From NCBI GenBank assembly GCA_026119935.1, contig JALRMH010000001.1:248001-312000 (forward strand): a stretch of DNA of 64,000 nucleotides, read 5' to 3'. Below, one piece after another: positions 20,433 to 31,971 of the stretch; the stretch's first letter is position 1, and each line of letters opens with the position of its first letter. The translations under genes were made by a program, and so were the position numbers. The notes under the pieces were generated by a model. The model was not told the DNA's origin. It was given only the letters and a program-made list of their open reading frames with translations, and did not search any database. This DNA is from Endothia cerciana. Its lineage: Eukaryota; Ascomycota; Sordariomycetes; Diaporthales; Cryphonectriaceae.

Positions 20433-22518
20433 GTTGTCGGTTTGACCTGACAGGTTGGATTGGCCAAAGACTAATGGGGGCTGCTGCAGTAGACAAGGTC
20501 AGTACGGGATCAGCTGTTGCGAGACTGACAGACGATGCCGAGTTTGAGTTTGGCTCTGAGACGTTGGGTTGCGGGTCGAGGCCAGCTGGAGCTGCAGGAT
20601 GTCGCACGGTGCAGGGCGCGGTGGAGGTGGAGCTGCAGGTCGTGGACGTGGGCGCGTCTGGGCGAGGAAAAAATCGGGCTGTTGCAGGAGGCCAGGTGAA
20701 AGGGGGTCGAGGGTCAGGGTCGGGACTCGCAGGACTCACATTGAATACTCGGCAACAGGTTGAAGAGATGCGGGCTATGTCTAGACGCGTGGATAAATGG
20801 TCAACAGTCAGATCTGGATGCGCAGGTCGAGCCGAAACGGAGCGTGTGATATGGGGCTCCGGCTATTGGGCGGTGGGTGGGCGGTCAGAGGAGCATTGGT
20901 GCAAGACGCGTCGAGGATGGGACTGGGTTGGATATTCGCGGCCGGGCAGAGATCGGGTCTCCTGCGCGTCCTGCTGGCTGATGATGTTGGCGCGGTGTCT
21001 GTATTGGGGATTGATGGATGGTGGGTAATGACCTGCTCTCCTAGGAAAGATCAAGACGAGGGATGGCTGACGATGGTCGCGGGCGGGTGTTGTTGATGTG
21101 TCGGGCAGGTGTTTTGGGGGGGGGGGGGGTTGCAGATGTGAGGTGTGCAGTGACTGATGACAGTTGCAGGCCAGCAGTGTTTATGTGCTGCCCGGGCGCT
21201 TTTTCTGGGGGGGGGGGGATCCACCACACAAGACAGGCACACCCAACCAAGGTCCGGTACGCTGTAGCTGGGGCAGCTGTGCTGTTCATCCAGGTTTGAT
21301 GCTGCAGTGGGCTGTGGAGCCTCTGGGTTTTGGGGGGGGGGGGGGGAAGAGCGTGTCTGCGTGCGGGACGTGGAACCCATGCGCACCGCACCACACCACA
21401 CCACACCACGGCAACCAGCCTAGAACAAGGCCCTGTTCACTCGAGGTTGCCCTGCTGTTGCCGCGGAGTCGAGTGGGTTAGGGTCGGTCGGCACTGCCAT
21501 ACAGACCAGCTGCGAGAGGCGTGCAGAGGGCCGTCGACACAACGCGTCTGGCAGGGCTGAGGCGGTGGGAACGGGGGAACAAGAGAAATGCGTGAGCAGG
21601 TCAGGTACATACATACCTTGGGACAGTTAATTATCGAGCCGCCCTTCGAGGTTATTGATGTCCGGCGGAGGGGCGTGTAGATCAGAGACGAGAGGGACGG
21701 GAAGGAAAAAAGAGGTCAGAGTGGGAGGAAGACAGGACAGGATGGACAACACTAACCCTACCCTCGCTCAGTAGGCCCAAACCCTGACATCAGTTTTGGA
21801 GTCGACCCTCTTGACGCGTTGTTTGGACAGGGGCTGGCCATGGCAACCGCACAGCAACGGGCCTCATCCGGCCTAGCTGCCTCTACCGGGGCCCACCCTG
21901 CCATTACACCGCGTACCCCGGTCCGCAACCTAGACGATAACGAAATGGCAGCTGGGGTGGGAGCATTCGTGGTCAGGACTGAGGCATGGCCTCGCTGTGC
22001 AGAGACCGCCCTGACAGGAGACTGCACGCGCTGTTGTTGTTGGCCCCTCACCTGTACTATTGTTACTGACACGACGACCATCTCCTCCTACGGGGGTGAC
22101 AGTTCGGGATTCGTCCTACCGGTATGTCCTGTGCAGGTTACAGACCAGCCCATGGGAAAGGCACGTAGCAGATTTGTCCAGCTGTCCCTTTTTTCTGGGA
22201 ATAGTACCCGTCCTGGACTCCCCCCAGTCCAACCCTATGCCTATGTTCGCAGGCCCTGATGAGGCCAATACCCCCTCGAAAGCCACCTGGTACACGTTGC
22301 CTCCTGGAGGCGCCTGGAGGCCCAACACATTGGCCCAATACCAAACAGATCCAGGCAGACAGACATGTGCTGGGCAGACAGATGATATACAAGATGAAGG
22401 ACTTTTCCCGGGCTTGGCCGAGGGTCGTCTGGCAGAGTGTTCTCACGGCTTCTACTTAGAAATCGATGTGCTTGCTGTAGCGGGATGCCCGGCTGCACGC
22501 CAGCCTCTCCCCTAGAGG
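20433..22518. other. cyclin upstream region with G-tract repeats, no gene
   Basis: 20433-21050 is G-rich and lacks a supported gene. 21070-21350 has three related segments each with a long G run. The rest to 22518 shows only short frames without domains; a telomere-like GGGTTAGGG lies near 21477 and its complement-type CTAACCCTACCC near 21750. Confidence 0.5.
21070..21350. repeat. three diverged repeat units with G12-G15 tracts
   Basis: G14 at 21116-21129, G12 at 21207-21218 and G15 at 21332-21346 are each preceded by similar T-rich/GC sequence (GGCAGGTGTTTTG, GGGCGCTTTTTCTG, CTGGGTTTTG). The spacing of about 90-125 bases suggests an old tandem duplication upstream of the cyclin gene. Confidence 0.55.
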
Positions 22519-24052
22519 TCAGATGTCTGTATGATCTCGTGAGGGTATATTGCATTTGTCTGCTCCCTTCAGTCCGCCCACCGCTCGCGGGACAACAGTG
22601 AAGAAGCCGGCCCCAATCCTAATCCTCAGAAAGTTCAAGACCTCCTCGGTTCCGGAGACGGGAATGAAATGGGGCAGAAGCTGGGTATAGGCTAACATTG
22701 TCGCAACGATGCCCGCTGTGACGGCCGTGGCTATCGAGGTGCTCGGGTTGCAGGCCTCTGGGTACCGTTGATTGAAGACTTTTTTGATGTCCTCTGGGAC
22801 GTCACCTCCAAATGTGCCCAAGAAGGCCCCCCCCCCCCCCAAAAAAAACCCCTACAACACGACGGATTTGTTTTCAGGAATGTCCCGTGGGCAATCTGTT
22901 GCGTAGATCGGTAAAACTGCAGGATGGCGTAGCAGGGAATGATGGCATGTTACAGTGGTTGGAGTTCCCGGCGCTGGCCATGAAGATCACAGACCGGTCT
23001 CGCTGTTTCTGCACCTCTTCGAGGGCATTGGTTATCTCCTGTACCCCAGTAGGAAATCCAGACGACATGGAGATGATGTCTGCTTTGATACCATTTCCTC
23101 TTTCTCCAAGACGCGCCCAGCGAATCGCCTGTTGAAAGATTCAGCAATAATATTGTGAGTGCCCGGACAGAGTGTGGACTACGTACCTTGGCGATATTTG
23201 CACCCGAGGTCTCGAGGTCCTCTGTTGTCTTCGCAACTCGAGCCACGTAGACCTCAACGGAAAACATCGCAATCTCGAGGACGAGCCGTGTCATAAAAGT
23301 TCTATGGCCAAAGTTGTCAACAGCATCGCCCTGCGCTTCATCCACGAAGTCGCGCCATCCCTTGACCGGGCGAAAAGTGGGAAAGTCTTCTCCGGCCGAG
23401 CTCCCCATGCCCAAACAACTTGGGATCAGGTTGATATCCGGCGTCCAGAATGGCAACTCGTACAGGAGTATTCATACGCTTCTGGCGCCGCCTTTTCTCC
23501 ACCTGCTCGTTGATTCTCCTGAGCCGTTGCAGCCAGTTTTCCGCGACCAGCCATGATCCGTGGAACTCTGCATTATCCAGAACGGTTGGCGATGTAACAG
23601 GCTGGTCAACGGTCACTACTCTCTCAATGTAGGTTATTTCACAGGACCCCCCGAAGGCTTTATTCAACCAAAAGCAGCGGCCAGACGATGTGGTTGAAAA
23701 GCAGAGTTCTCCTCCCTTGAGCATCGCCTCCGGGGCAGTTGAATAGCTTGTTGTTGAAGCATTGCTTAACAGCTCCCCAAAAGACATTGAATCTGTCTCG
23801 CGATCCCTCCCATAGGCTTTTCTGTAGTTACCAGAGTTTCACTTTAGCGATTCTGGGGTTGTGGTTCATCTGAGACACCTCATTGGCCCTGGGCGGCATC
23901 TTCAGGCCCTTAGACAACCCTAACTCAAGGAGGAGGATGCCAAGCCTGAAAATGCGAGGATAATTATGTCTCATTAGCGGTTCGTCTTGGTGTTCGTCCA
24001 GGTAGCTCCCGGTGTCTTCGAAATGGATGACGAGGAAAGGCTTGAGAGGCAA
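22519..24052 (-). pseudogene. broken DUF7580-subtilase (S8) gene
   Basis: Minus-strand pieces lie in order over 1.5 kb. 24052-23828 encodes the end of a DUF7580-type domain (YPRIFRLGILLLELGLSKGL). 23787-23338 ends in the subtilase Asp block VRVAILDAGYQPDPKLFG. 23456-22950 has the His block DNFGHRTFMTRLVLE and YVARVAKTTEDL; after a good 60-base intron comes AIRWARLGERGNGIKADIIS and a helix, then AVLPIYATD in another frame. 22842-22519 has the Ser block NPSTSIATAVTAGIVATML. At least three frame changes (near 23420, 22925 and at the C14 tract 22827-22840) and the lost start make it a pseudogene. Known: DUF7580 plus subtilase proteins are common fungal multidomain proteins, and S8 domains also occur as the N-terminal domain of fungal NLR-like proteins; no NTPase domain is present here. 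Confidence 0.7.
22827..22848. repeat. C14A8 homopolymer tract
   Basis: Fourteen C followed by eight A inside the subtilase relic, at one of its frame breaks, so slippage here is a plausible cause of inactivation. Confidence 0.9.
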
Positions 24053-24836
24053 CTTGCCGCTCTCGTCGTCAATTTGTTGTTATAAATAGCTAATTACTAC
24101 GGTTCGAGGGCGTGCTGCGCAGCCGTTTTGCTTTTAACACATGTCCGCGTGACTTGCCTAGCCCTAAAAGAGACATTGATACAGGGTGCAAGAAGCCACT
24201 CATCATAGGGGGATTGATCTGACAACTTGCACTAGCTAGAGTGGGAAAGCTTTCCCAACAACATCAGTATTACACTGTGATTACTGGCTCACAAAAAGGT
24301 GATCACCTTCCATGACAAGCTGAGCGCAAGAGTGTCAACTGAGGCATCCGGTGGCTGGGGGCGGCCGGGAGTAATATGGTAGAAAGTGAAATTGCGACCG
24401 CCAAGCTCGGAGGGAGATGCATAGCAAGGCTCAGTGCTTGTGCTTAAGCCGACCAAGTGGGATGTGAACCCCCATACTATTGCATCTACTACAGTACTAT
24501 GGTATCTTGGTGAGTGTCCCTTGGCTAGCTTGCAGCACCTAAAAGCAAGCCACCCAGTGCCAGACCCTAACCCTACCTCTCTCATCAAGAAAGCACGGGC
24601 CGCCGAGGCCTGCCGTCGCGATCCGGCATCACTCGAGTTTTCCAAGCTCACGAGCTCCAGCCAGGAATAGGAAGACCGGCCTCCGTCAGCGCCCAACCCT
24701 TTCGCCGGCGACATCACCCCGAGCCCAAGGTCCCCCAGGAGTCGGTTCATGGCCCTGATCAGCAATTGACCTCCCGCCGCGACTGTAGGAGCTCCACCCC
24801 CCCCCCCCCGAAGCCTCGACCTCCAGCGCCCCAACG
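24053..24836. other. intergenic region upstream of uL2m gene
   Basis: No gene. A telomere-like CCCTAACCCTA occurs near 24566 and a C-rich run at 24796-24809, about 30 bases before the uL2m start. A continuation of the DUF7580 domain was looked for on the minus strand and not found, so that relic is truncated. Confidence 0.5.
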
Positions 24837-26112
24837 ATGCTGCAGCCCCGGATACGGCCGCTGGCGACGGCCATCCGGTCGCTCCTCGCCGCGCCTTCCT
24901 GTCCTGCCGTCCTCCCCGGGGCCGGCTACGCGACCGCGGCGTCCAAGAAGAAGCCCAAGTTCAACCAGCCCTCGCCCTTCGCACAGCCGGCCGCGGCCTC
25001 CAAGAAGACGGAGGAGGAGGGCGCAAACGTCATCCTCCGCACCTACAAGCCGCGCACGCCCGGCGTCCGCCACCTGAAGAGGCCCATCAACGACCACCTC
25101 TGGCGGGGGCGCCCCTACAGGCCGCTCACCTTTCCGAAGAAGGGCCAGGCCCGCGGCGGCCGCAACAACAGTGGGAGGATCACGGTCCGACACCGCGGCG
25201 GCGGTGCGAAGCGGCGCATCCGGACGGTAGACTTCGACCGCAAGGAGCCCGGCGCGCACCTCGTCGACCGCATCGAGTACGACCCGGGCCGCACCGCCCA
25301 CATCGCCCTGGTCACCAACAGGGCGACGGGCAGGAAGAGCTACATCATCGCCGCGGACGGCATGAGGGCCGGGGACGTGGTGCACAGCTACCGCGCCGGG
25401 CTGCCCAAAGACCTGCTCGAGGACATGGGCGGCATCATAGATCCCGGTATCCTGGCCGCGAGGACGGCTCATAGGGGAAACTGCCTGCCGATGCACCTGA
25501 TCCCGGTAGGGACCATGATCTACTGCATCGGCTCCCGGAAGGATGGCCCCGCCAGGTTCTGCCGCAGCGCGGGGACGTACGGCGTCATCGAGTCCAAGGA
25601 AGAGGAGACGCGGGATGATGGCACCAAGATGGTGACGGGAAAGTTCGTCATGGTGCGCCTACAGAGTGGTGAGATTCGCAAGGTGGACAAGGACGCTATC
25701 GCGACGATTGGCATCGCGAGCAACGTTCATTACTCCTACACGTCGCTGGGCAAGGCAGGAAGGAACCGGTGGCTGGGCATCAGGCCCACCGTGAGAGGCG
25801 TGGCCATGAACTCTGGTATGCTGTCCCTCCCGGGCTCCGAGGTCCATCTCGGTCGGTGCTAACATGCTGGTGCAGTCGATCACCCGCACGGTGGTGGTCG
25901 TGGAAAGTCCAAGGGTAACAGGATCCCCGTGAGTCCATGGGGCAAACCGGTACGTATTCACTCCTCGACTCTGGACACAAACAAACAGCGACTGATGGAT
26001 CGTCCAGGCCAAATCAGGTTACAAGACACGCAGAACCAACAACATCAACAGGCACGTGGTTACCCCTCGTGTTCGCAACATGGGCAGGAGAAAAGACAGG
26101 AAGGCATCATAG
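24837..26112 (+). CDS. RML2: mitochondrial ribosomal protein uL2m
   Basis: Three exons, 24837-25815, 25876-25949 and 26008-26112, with introns of 60 and 58 bases, give 385 residues. The first 30 residues are Arg/Ala/Ser-rich with few acidic residues, as in a mitochondrial presequence (MLQPRIRPLATAIRSLL). The bacterial-type L2 body follows: TYKPRTPGVRHL, NNSGRITVRHRGGGAKR (RNA-binding N-domain), then ARTAHRGNCLPMHLIPVGT, and across the second splice the invariant MNSVDHPHGGGRGKSKGN, whose His lies near the peptidyl transferase centre in bacterial L2. The last exon gives KTRRTNNINR and RRKDRK. It is a structural protein of the large mitoribosomal subunit. Full length, nothing broken. The name follows the yeast gene RML2. 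Confidence 0.95.
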
Positions 26113-27500
26113 GTATCTGGCGCGTGAATATGAAGCAGAATTGCGCCGGACTTCTACTTGTCCAATGGTATATCCAGCCCCCTCCAGACGCCGGGAGCAA
26201 GCTGCAGTCGGACGACCTGCCTGCCTGCGCACAGCCATCTGATCAAGCCGGCTGTTGATCCATGGCGCTGTCTTCCGTCTCTCAGGACGAATGGACGGGA
26301 CTCGACCAACGTGATGCCATCTCTACTTCCAACTACCTGCCCCCAGCGCCTGAAATCGGAGAAGGCTCGTGCGGCGTAGACATTCGTTCGGCTGTTCGGC
26401 CAAACGGTGTTGCTTGTTATCTGGGAGGAGTGATCACCTCTTGGGCCGCCTGTATGTCTGAGAGACGCCAAAAACGTCACAGACCGGTCCGTCCGAAGGT
26501 CGCATCGCTCCTCAGGGCGACCGTGCTGGTCTACTTGTACGGGCTTGGCCGGCATGCCCCCTATTTATAGACAAGGCCAAACTCCTGGTTAAGCTTATTA
26601 ATCTTATGCCTCTCGCTGGGTCCTGTCTCTCTCTTCCCCAGCCTATGATTGGTTGCATAGCAAGGGTGTTCGCCGCGAGCCCGCCCAAGTTTTCAGAGTC
26701 GGGCATCCCGAAAAGGTAGCCAGCTTGCTCCTCGTACAACTTGCAGGTGTGCCCATTTTGTGTTTGTGCTCGGACGGACGAGGAATCCAAAGTCAAAAAC
26801 CCCCAGCACCTCTGACACGGCATTCTCGGCAGCGAGACAGGCCCTTCCCCGGGCCAGGTCTGACCTGTCATATATCAAGAGATGGCGGTGGGTCCCCCCC
26901 CAAGACGCCCAGGGGTCTCGTCTTACTCACGGCAATTTAGGAATCCTTGGGGCCAAGCCTCGCGCACTAGGCGCTGCCCGTTTCGACCCTTTCGGGTCGA
27001 CGGCTTCCTGGGAGCATGCCGAGGGGTGTGCCTCATCCTCAGCTCGACGGCGCGCGTGGCTGTGTCCGCATTCAGAGAGGATGTTCCTTCTAGCAGGGCT
27101 GCTATTTAAGCGCAGTCGGGTCACGCGGCAGGACACCCACCCCCTTTCAGCTGCAGTACTTTCTGGCTGATTCGGATCTTTCACAAGACTCGAACCAACT
27201 CGCTCTCGTGCCTACTTGACGAGGTCAGTCTGGCGCAAGGCACCAAGGACAGATGCTGTTTTGGTTCGGGTTGTCACAAGATTGAAGAAGAAAATTGGAA
27301 AACCACGCCAAGAAACTTTGCTAGGATCCAGAGAGACTACAGCGCTCGGCAAACATCAACGACTAGTCTACCCACCAGACCCGCCATTCACCAAATGATG
27401 CTGGACCGGTTGATCTGCTAGTTGAAAACGACCGCACCACACCCACAGCCTGCTCCCTCCTAGTGCTGCATCCGGTGACCACATCCCTCGCGGGGTCAAT
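26113..27500. other. intergenic region, no gene seen
   Basis: Open frames exist but no domain or splice pattern supports them. The last 300 bases before 27501 are the promoter and leader of the PAP2 phosphatase. Confidence 0.5.
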
Positions 27501-29076
27501 ATGACTGAGGATCGTTCATCTAGCGGCTCTTTTCCTCTCAACTCACTACCTGGACGCAGAGCGTACAACCGGCTCAGTGACGAACATAACGACTACGACG
27601 GCGGCGATACTTCGTACTCAGGCGCAGATTATCAGGAAAGGGCTTCCAAGAAGATGCCGCGGATACCACTGCAGAGCCTGCGGTCGCGCGTGGGCTCTGG
27701 GAAGTCCGGCGGCGCCGCGGTGATCTCCTCATATGTCTTCGACTGGGTCGTGATTATCGTGGTGTTTGGTATCGCAGCCTATCTCAACAACCATGAGCCA
27801 AACAGGAGGCCCTTCAGCCTCGAGGACCCCGACATCTCGTGAGCACCCCCTTCCCCGGCGGACAATATATCTCTCTCACAGCGCTGACCCTGTTCCCAGA
27901 TTTCCATTCACCGAGCACGAGACGGTGCCGTCTTGGCTTCTCATCACGCTCTGCACCGGCGTCCCCATCGTCGTCATCCCGATCATCAGCCTGATCTTCA
28001 TCCCGGGGCACACCGTGGCGGCGGGTACCCCCAAGGCCCTCGTCTGGAGGCGCAAGCTGTGGGAGCTGCATGTCGGCTGGCTGGGGCTCGCGCTGTCCCT
28101 CGCCGGGACGTGGTTCATCACCAACGGCATGAAAAACATGTGTGGCAAGCCGCGCCCGGACCTGCTCGCGCGGTGCAACCCGGACATTGAGAACTTCGCA
28201 AAGTACGTCGTTGGCGGCGTGAATGTTGATACGGGCTTCCAGCAGCTAGTGTCCGCAGACATCTGCCGGGGTATGGCCAATCATACCGATGCGCAGAGTA
28301 TACTCGAAGACGGGTTTAGGAGTTACCCGTCGGGCCACTCGAGCTCCTCGGCAGCGGGTCTGATCTATCTGTCGCTCTTCATCGCGAGCAAGTTTGCGAT
28401 CACGTTTCCCTTCCTGTAAGCCATGATGACCCTCCCACTCTCGTGACCTTGGTCAAGTGGGCTGACTTGTACCAGCGCGCCTGGAGACACCTCAGCAACC
28501 TCCTTCACGGCTTTCCCCTCGCGGGACGCTCAGACACACCTTCCCCTCTCCCAGCAGGACGAGCAGCACCTCGGCGCCTCTCATGATCCCACCGCGCAGC
28601 ACCTCTTCTCGGCCCACAACGCCCGCCTCGCCGCCGCCCGGCGCCAGTCCGCGGCGCCGCCGCTGTACCTCCTCGTCTTTGCGGTGGTGCCGTTCTTCAC
28701 GGCCGTGTTCATCGCGTCCTCCCGGTGGTTCAACTTCCGGCACCACGGCTTCGACATCCTCTTCGGCTTCTTCATCGGGACGGTGTGTGCCTTCTTCGCG
28801 TTCCGCTGGTACCACCTGCCGGTGTCCCGCGGCGCGGGCTGGGCCTGGGGCCCGCGGTGTGCGGACAAGGCCTGGTGGGCCGGGGTCGGCAGCTTGAGTT
28901 ACGCGACGAAGTGGGAGTCGGACGTCGAGGGCGGCTTCCAGAAGGAGATGCCCGGGGATAGCCACGTCGCGATCATGGAGGAGGGGCGCTTAAAGGTGCT
29001 GCGGCCCGAGAGCGCCGGTAGTGCAGGGCTGCAGGGGGATAATGGGGATCAAGGGGCCAGGAGGAGGATGTCCTGA
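27501..29076 (+). CDS. PAP2-family lipid phosphate phosphatase
   Basis: Three exons, 27501-27838, 27900-28415 and 28476-29076, with introns of 61 and 60 bases, give 484 residues. The N-terminal 75 residues are hydrophilic; then come about six membrane helices (first VVIIVVFGIAAYL). All three phosphatase motifs are present: K191-x6-RP (KNMCGKPRP), SYPSGHSS with His259, and SRWFNFRHHGFD with His374 and Asp378. This is the diacylglycerol pyrophosphate / phosphatidate phosphatase group (yeast DPP1, LPP1), integral membrane enzymes that hydrolyse lipid phosphates. The insert between motifs 2 and 3 (about 70 residues, third exon start) and the C-terminal cytoplasmic tail are longer than in yeast DPP1. 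No defect seen. It converges with the pectin methylesterase gene, with only 130 bases between stops. Confidence 0.93.
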
Positions 29077-29209
29077 ACGCATCCCCTGTGAAACGTGCGG
29101 TCCCGGTCCATGAACCATTCATTCATTCATCCATCATGCGGCATTCTGGAATTGCATGGGAATCTCGACCCGAGGGCTCCATCCACGACCGAGTACCCTT
29201 TCGCCCTTT

Positions 29210-30508
29210 TCATAAAGCCGAGGCATCGATCCATCCAATATTTGGCTGCTCCCCATACCCCGCCATGAAAACATCCACGGGCGCCCGATACGGGCTCGCC
29301 TCCTCGCCGTCAAAGATCTCCGTGACATTCCCCGCCACCTCCGCCGTCAGGTTCCACCCGGGCCCAAAGACATCCCACACCGCCATCGTGGTATTGGGCC
29401 CCACGTTCCCGTCCGGCTCGCCCGACCACGGCGTATAGCCGGCGGGCAGGATGCTACCATCCAGGTACGTCTGGAGATACACACCCCTGTGCCCGGCGTT
29501 CCAGGGGCGGCCCAGGGAGCACCTGCCCCTGATGGCCGCCGCGACGGTGGCGTTGGCGGCCAGGACCTGCGACTGCGAGACGTACACGCCGTACTTGTTG
29601 GGGAAGGTCGTGTTGGTGCCCTTCCAGGCCGTGATGCCGCCGCCGCAGTTGCGGAGGGAGAGGGTCGACGACCGCACCCAGAGGGTGCCGAAGCCATACA
29701 GGAAATCGGTCTCCCCGGCGACGATCACGTCGTAGAAGTACCCGTTGCCGAGCTTGCCGATATAGATCTACACAGGGGAGGTCAGTACCCAGCCCGGCGG
29801 AGGCTGGCTCCCTGCGATATGTGCTGCTGTTATTTCAGACCGGCTTACCGTATCCTGCCAGCTAGAGAATCCGCACCCGTAGAACCCGGCATTCGCATAG
29901 CTCACGCCCAGGGCCAGCGACGGGCCGTTGCCGTAGTCGAACTTCTCGTTCCGGAAATCGATGTTGTACGCCGAGAAGGCAGAGTTACCAAACGGCGTCC
30001 CCGCCGGCACCGCGAACCCGGTCGGCCCGGAGCCCGTCAGCGACGCGTCCAGATCCGGCGCCACCGTCAGCACGGCGGTGTACGCGTTGTCGGGGTACAG
30101 CGAGTCCGTGTCCGCCGCGTCGAAGTGCACCTGGACCAGGTTCCTGTGGGTGTGCGACGTGTTGGTCGTGATGTTCGAGTAGAGCTCGCCATCCCAGGGG
30201 AGGTCGGACTGCCCGAGGAGGGTGATGGGCGCCTGGCGGGTGACGTTGAGCTGCTCGTAATAAGTGCCGGCGCTGATCAGGATGTAGGCTGGGGCGGTGG
30301 ACGCGTTGCTCAGCGAGAGTATGGCGGACTGGACGGTGGTGAAGGAGGCCCGCGTGTCGTTTGCGCTCACGAAGATGGTTCCGTTGGGACAGCCTTCGAG
30401 GGGGCTCGAGGTGACGTGCTGGCAGGCGGCATATGTTTTGATGGGCGAGAGACATGTGGTGAGGGTGGCGAGGGAGAGCAAGGAGAGGAGGGGATAGATC
30501 ATTGACAT
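29210..30508 (-). CDS. pectin methylesterase (CE8), secreted
   Basis: Two exons on the minus strand, 29849-30508 and 29210-29767, with an 81-base GT-AG intron, phase 0; 405 residues. The start MSMIYPLLSLLSLATLTTC is a signal peptide; an in-frame ATG two codons later is possible. Residues 50-380 form the right-handed beta-helix of carbohydrate esterase family 8. Landmarks: FTTVQSAILSL, AGTYYEQLNVT, the first catalytic-site block SSWQDT (Q218, D219), ETDFLYG (D241, the second Asp) and LGRPW (R307, W309). Several N-glycosylation sequons fit secretion. The enzyme removes methyl esters from pectin, exposing polygalacturonate. It is divergently arranged with an exopolygalacturonase that could use the product. 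No truncation. Confidence 0.93.
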
Positions 30509-30631
30509 CCTGACCAACCCTCACAAGCATCGATTACAATTGCTTTGCTCGACGCCGATGTACGAAAAAGGAATGTGATGAAGTCGCCTCAAGTCGATAC
30601 AATCTGACCTTATCTCATATTGCGGTTACTC

Positions 30632-30640
30632 TATATATAT

Positions 30641-30676
<36 letters not shown>
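30632..30676. repeat. TA/CA/TA alternating repeat
   Basis: TATATATATA, then about eight CA units, then about ten TA units. Such alternating purine-pyrimidine DNA melts or changes form easily and lies about 120-170 bases upstream of the pectin methylesterase start. Confidence 0.9.
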
Positions 30677-31211
30677 GCGCATATGTGCACGTAGTATTGT
30701 TTGCAGTGATGTCGAGAGGCTCACCCCTATCCTATTCCAGTGGTCCTCGCTTGCAATTAGCCCACCCAGGTCTGCACAGTTTCCGGCGTGCGTTATTCTA
30801 ATACGAGCCTCGGGGTAGCTTGAAGCATGGAATTGGAAGACAAATCACCAGATGCTATACAGGCCGGTCCCGTGAGGACATACTTCTAACCACAGTATCG
30901 CCCCTATATAGCCACAGTCCCCGGACAGGCCGAGCAGTCCAATCCAGTGCGGGGTCGATCATGCACATGAGAACTCACCGATTGTCATGCAGAGCATCCG
31001 TTTCGGTGGCTAGTGGGCCCAGAGCCTTCTCCGACTGACGGAAAAATTCCTGAGGTCTTGGACGTGATTTCCAACATGTCGGCGCGCCGGGAACACGGCA
31101 CGTTGTTGAACTGAAGATCTACCACCCAAGGCTGAATTTATCCAGCCGACGTGGGCTTTGAGAGGCGTCCGGGCATCGTAGAAGTCCATCAGGGGGATGG
31201 CAAAGTCGGTA

Positions 31212-31218
31212 TATAAAA
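31212..31218 (+). promoter_or_regulatory. TATA box of the exopolygalacturonase gene
   Basis: TATAAAA lies 74 bases before the ATG at 31286, a usual distance for a fungal secreted-enzyme gene. Confidence 0.55.
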
Positions 31219-31285
31219 TGTGGTACCTCCATCACAGTCTCCTGGTGAGGCAGACGTGGTGGCTTATGCTGAAGGGTGATCCATC

Positions 31286-31932
31286 ATGTATGGGAACATC
31301 ATCAGCAGCCCCTCGACGATCGTCGCCGCTCTGGCGGTGACAGCCGCTGCCTCATCCTCCTCCTCGTCACCGAAAAGCCCCTACACCGGACAGCCACCCC
31401 TCGCCAGACCGGACATCCAGCCGTCCCCCTACAACACAGGCTATCCCGCCCGCGCCTCCCCGGCCAGAGATGCGAACAGGACGTGCTTCGTGGCCCCCTC
31501 GAGCAACGGCTCGGACGCCTCGCCGGCGATCCTCTCCGCCTTCGAGGGGTGCAACAACGGCGGGACCGTCGTCCTCGACTCCGCGTACACGATCGCCTCC
31601 CGCCTGGACCTGACGTTCCTCAGCCACGTGGACGTGGCCATCTCGGGCACCGTCAGCTTCACGGACGACATCGACTACTGGACCGGCAGCGGGGGCGCGC
31701 TCGGCATCACCTACCAGAACTCGTCCACGTTCTGGAGGTTCGGGGGCTCGGACGTCAACATCTACGGCGGCGGCGTCGGCGTGCTGGACGGGAACGGCGA
31801 GCTGTGGTGGAACACGTCGCTGACGAACAGCACCCTGATCCGGCCGATCCTCTTTGTGGCGGACGGCCTGGAAGGGGCGACGATCTCGGGCCTCAATTAT
31901 GTCAACCCGCCTAATGTGAGTTGTTTGGACCC

Positions 31933-31971
<39 letters not shown>

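Larger units (their letters stand above)
30509..31285. promoter_or_regulatory. shared upstream region of the pectinase pair
   Basis: 777 bases lie between the divergent pectin methylesterase and exopolygalacturonase starts. It contains an alternating (TA)/(CA)/(TA) tract at 30632-30676 near the esterase and a TATAAAA at 31212-31218 near the polygalacturonase. Its position suggests joint control, for example by pectin-responsive regulators, but no specific operator was recognised. Confidence 0.5.

Noticed and set aside
24759..25496. 245-codon frame on the minus strand over uL2m
   Set aside because: Shadow caused by the GC-rich third positions of the ribosomal protein gene.
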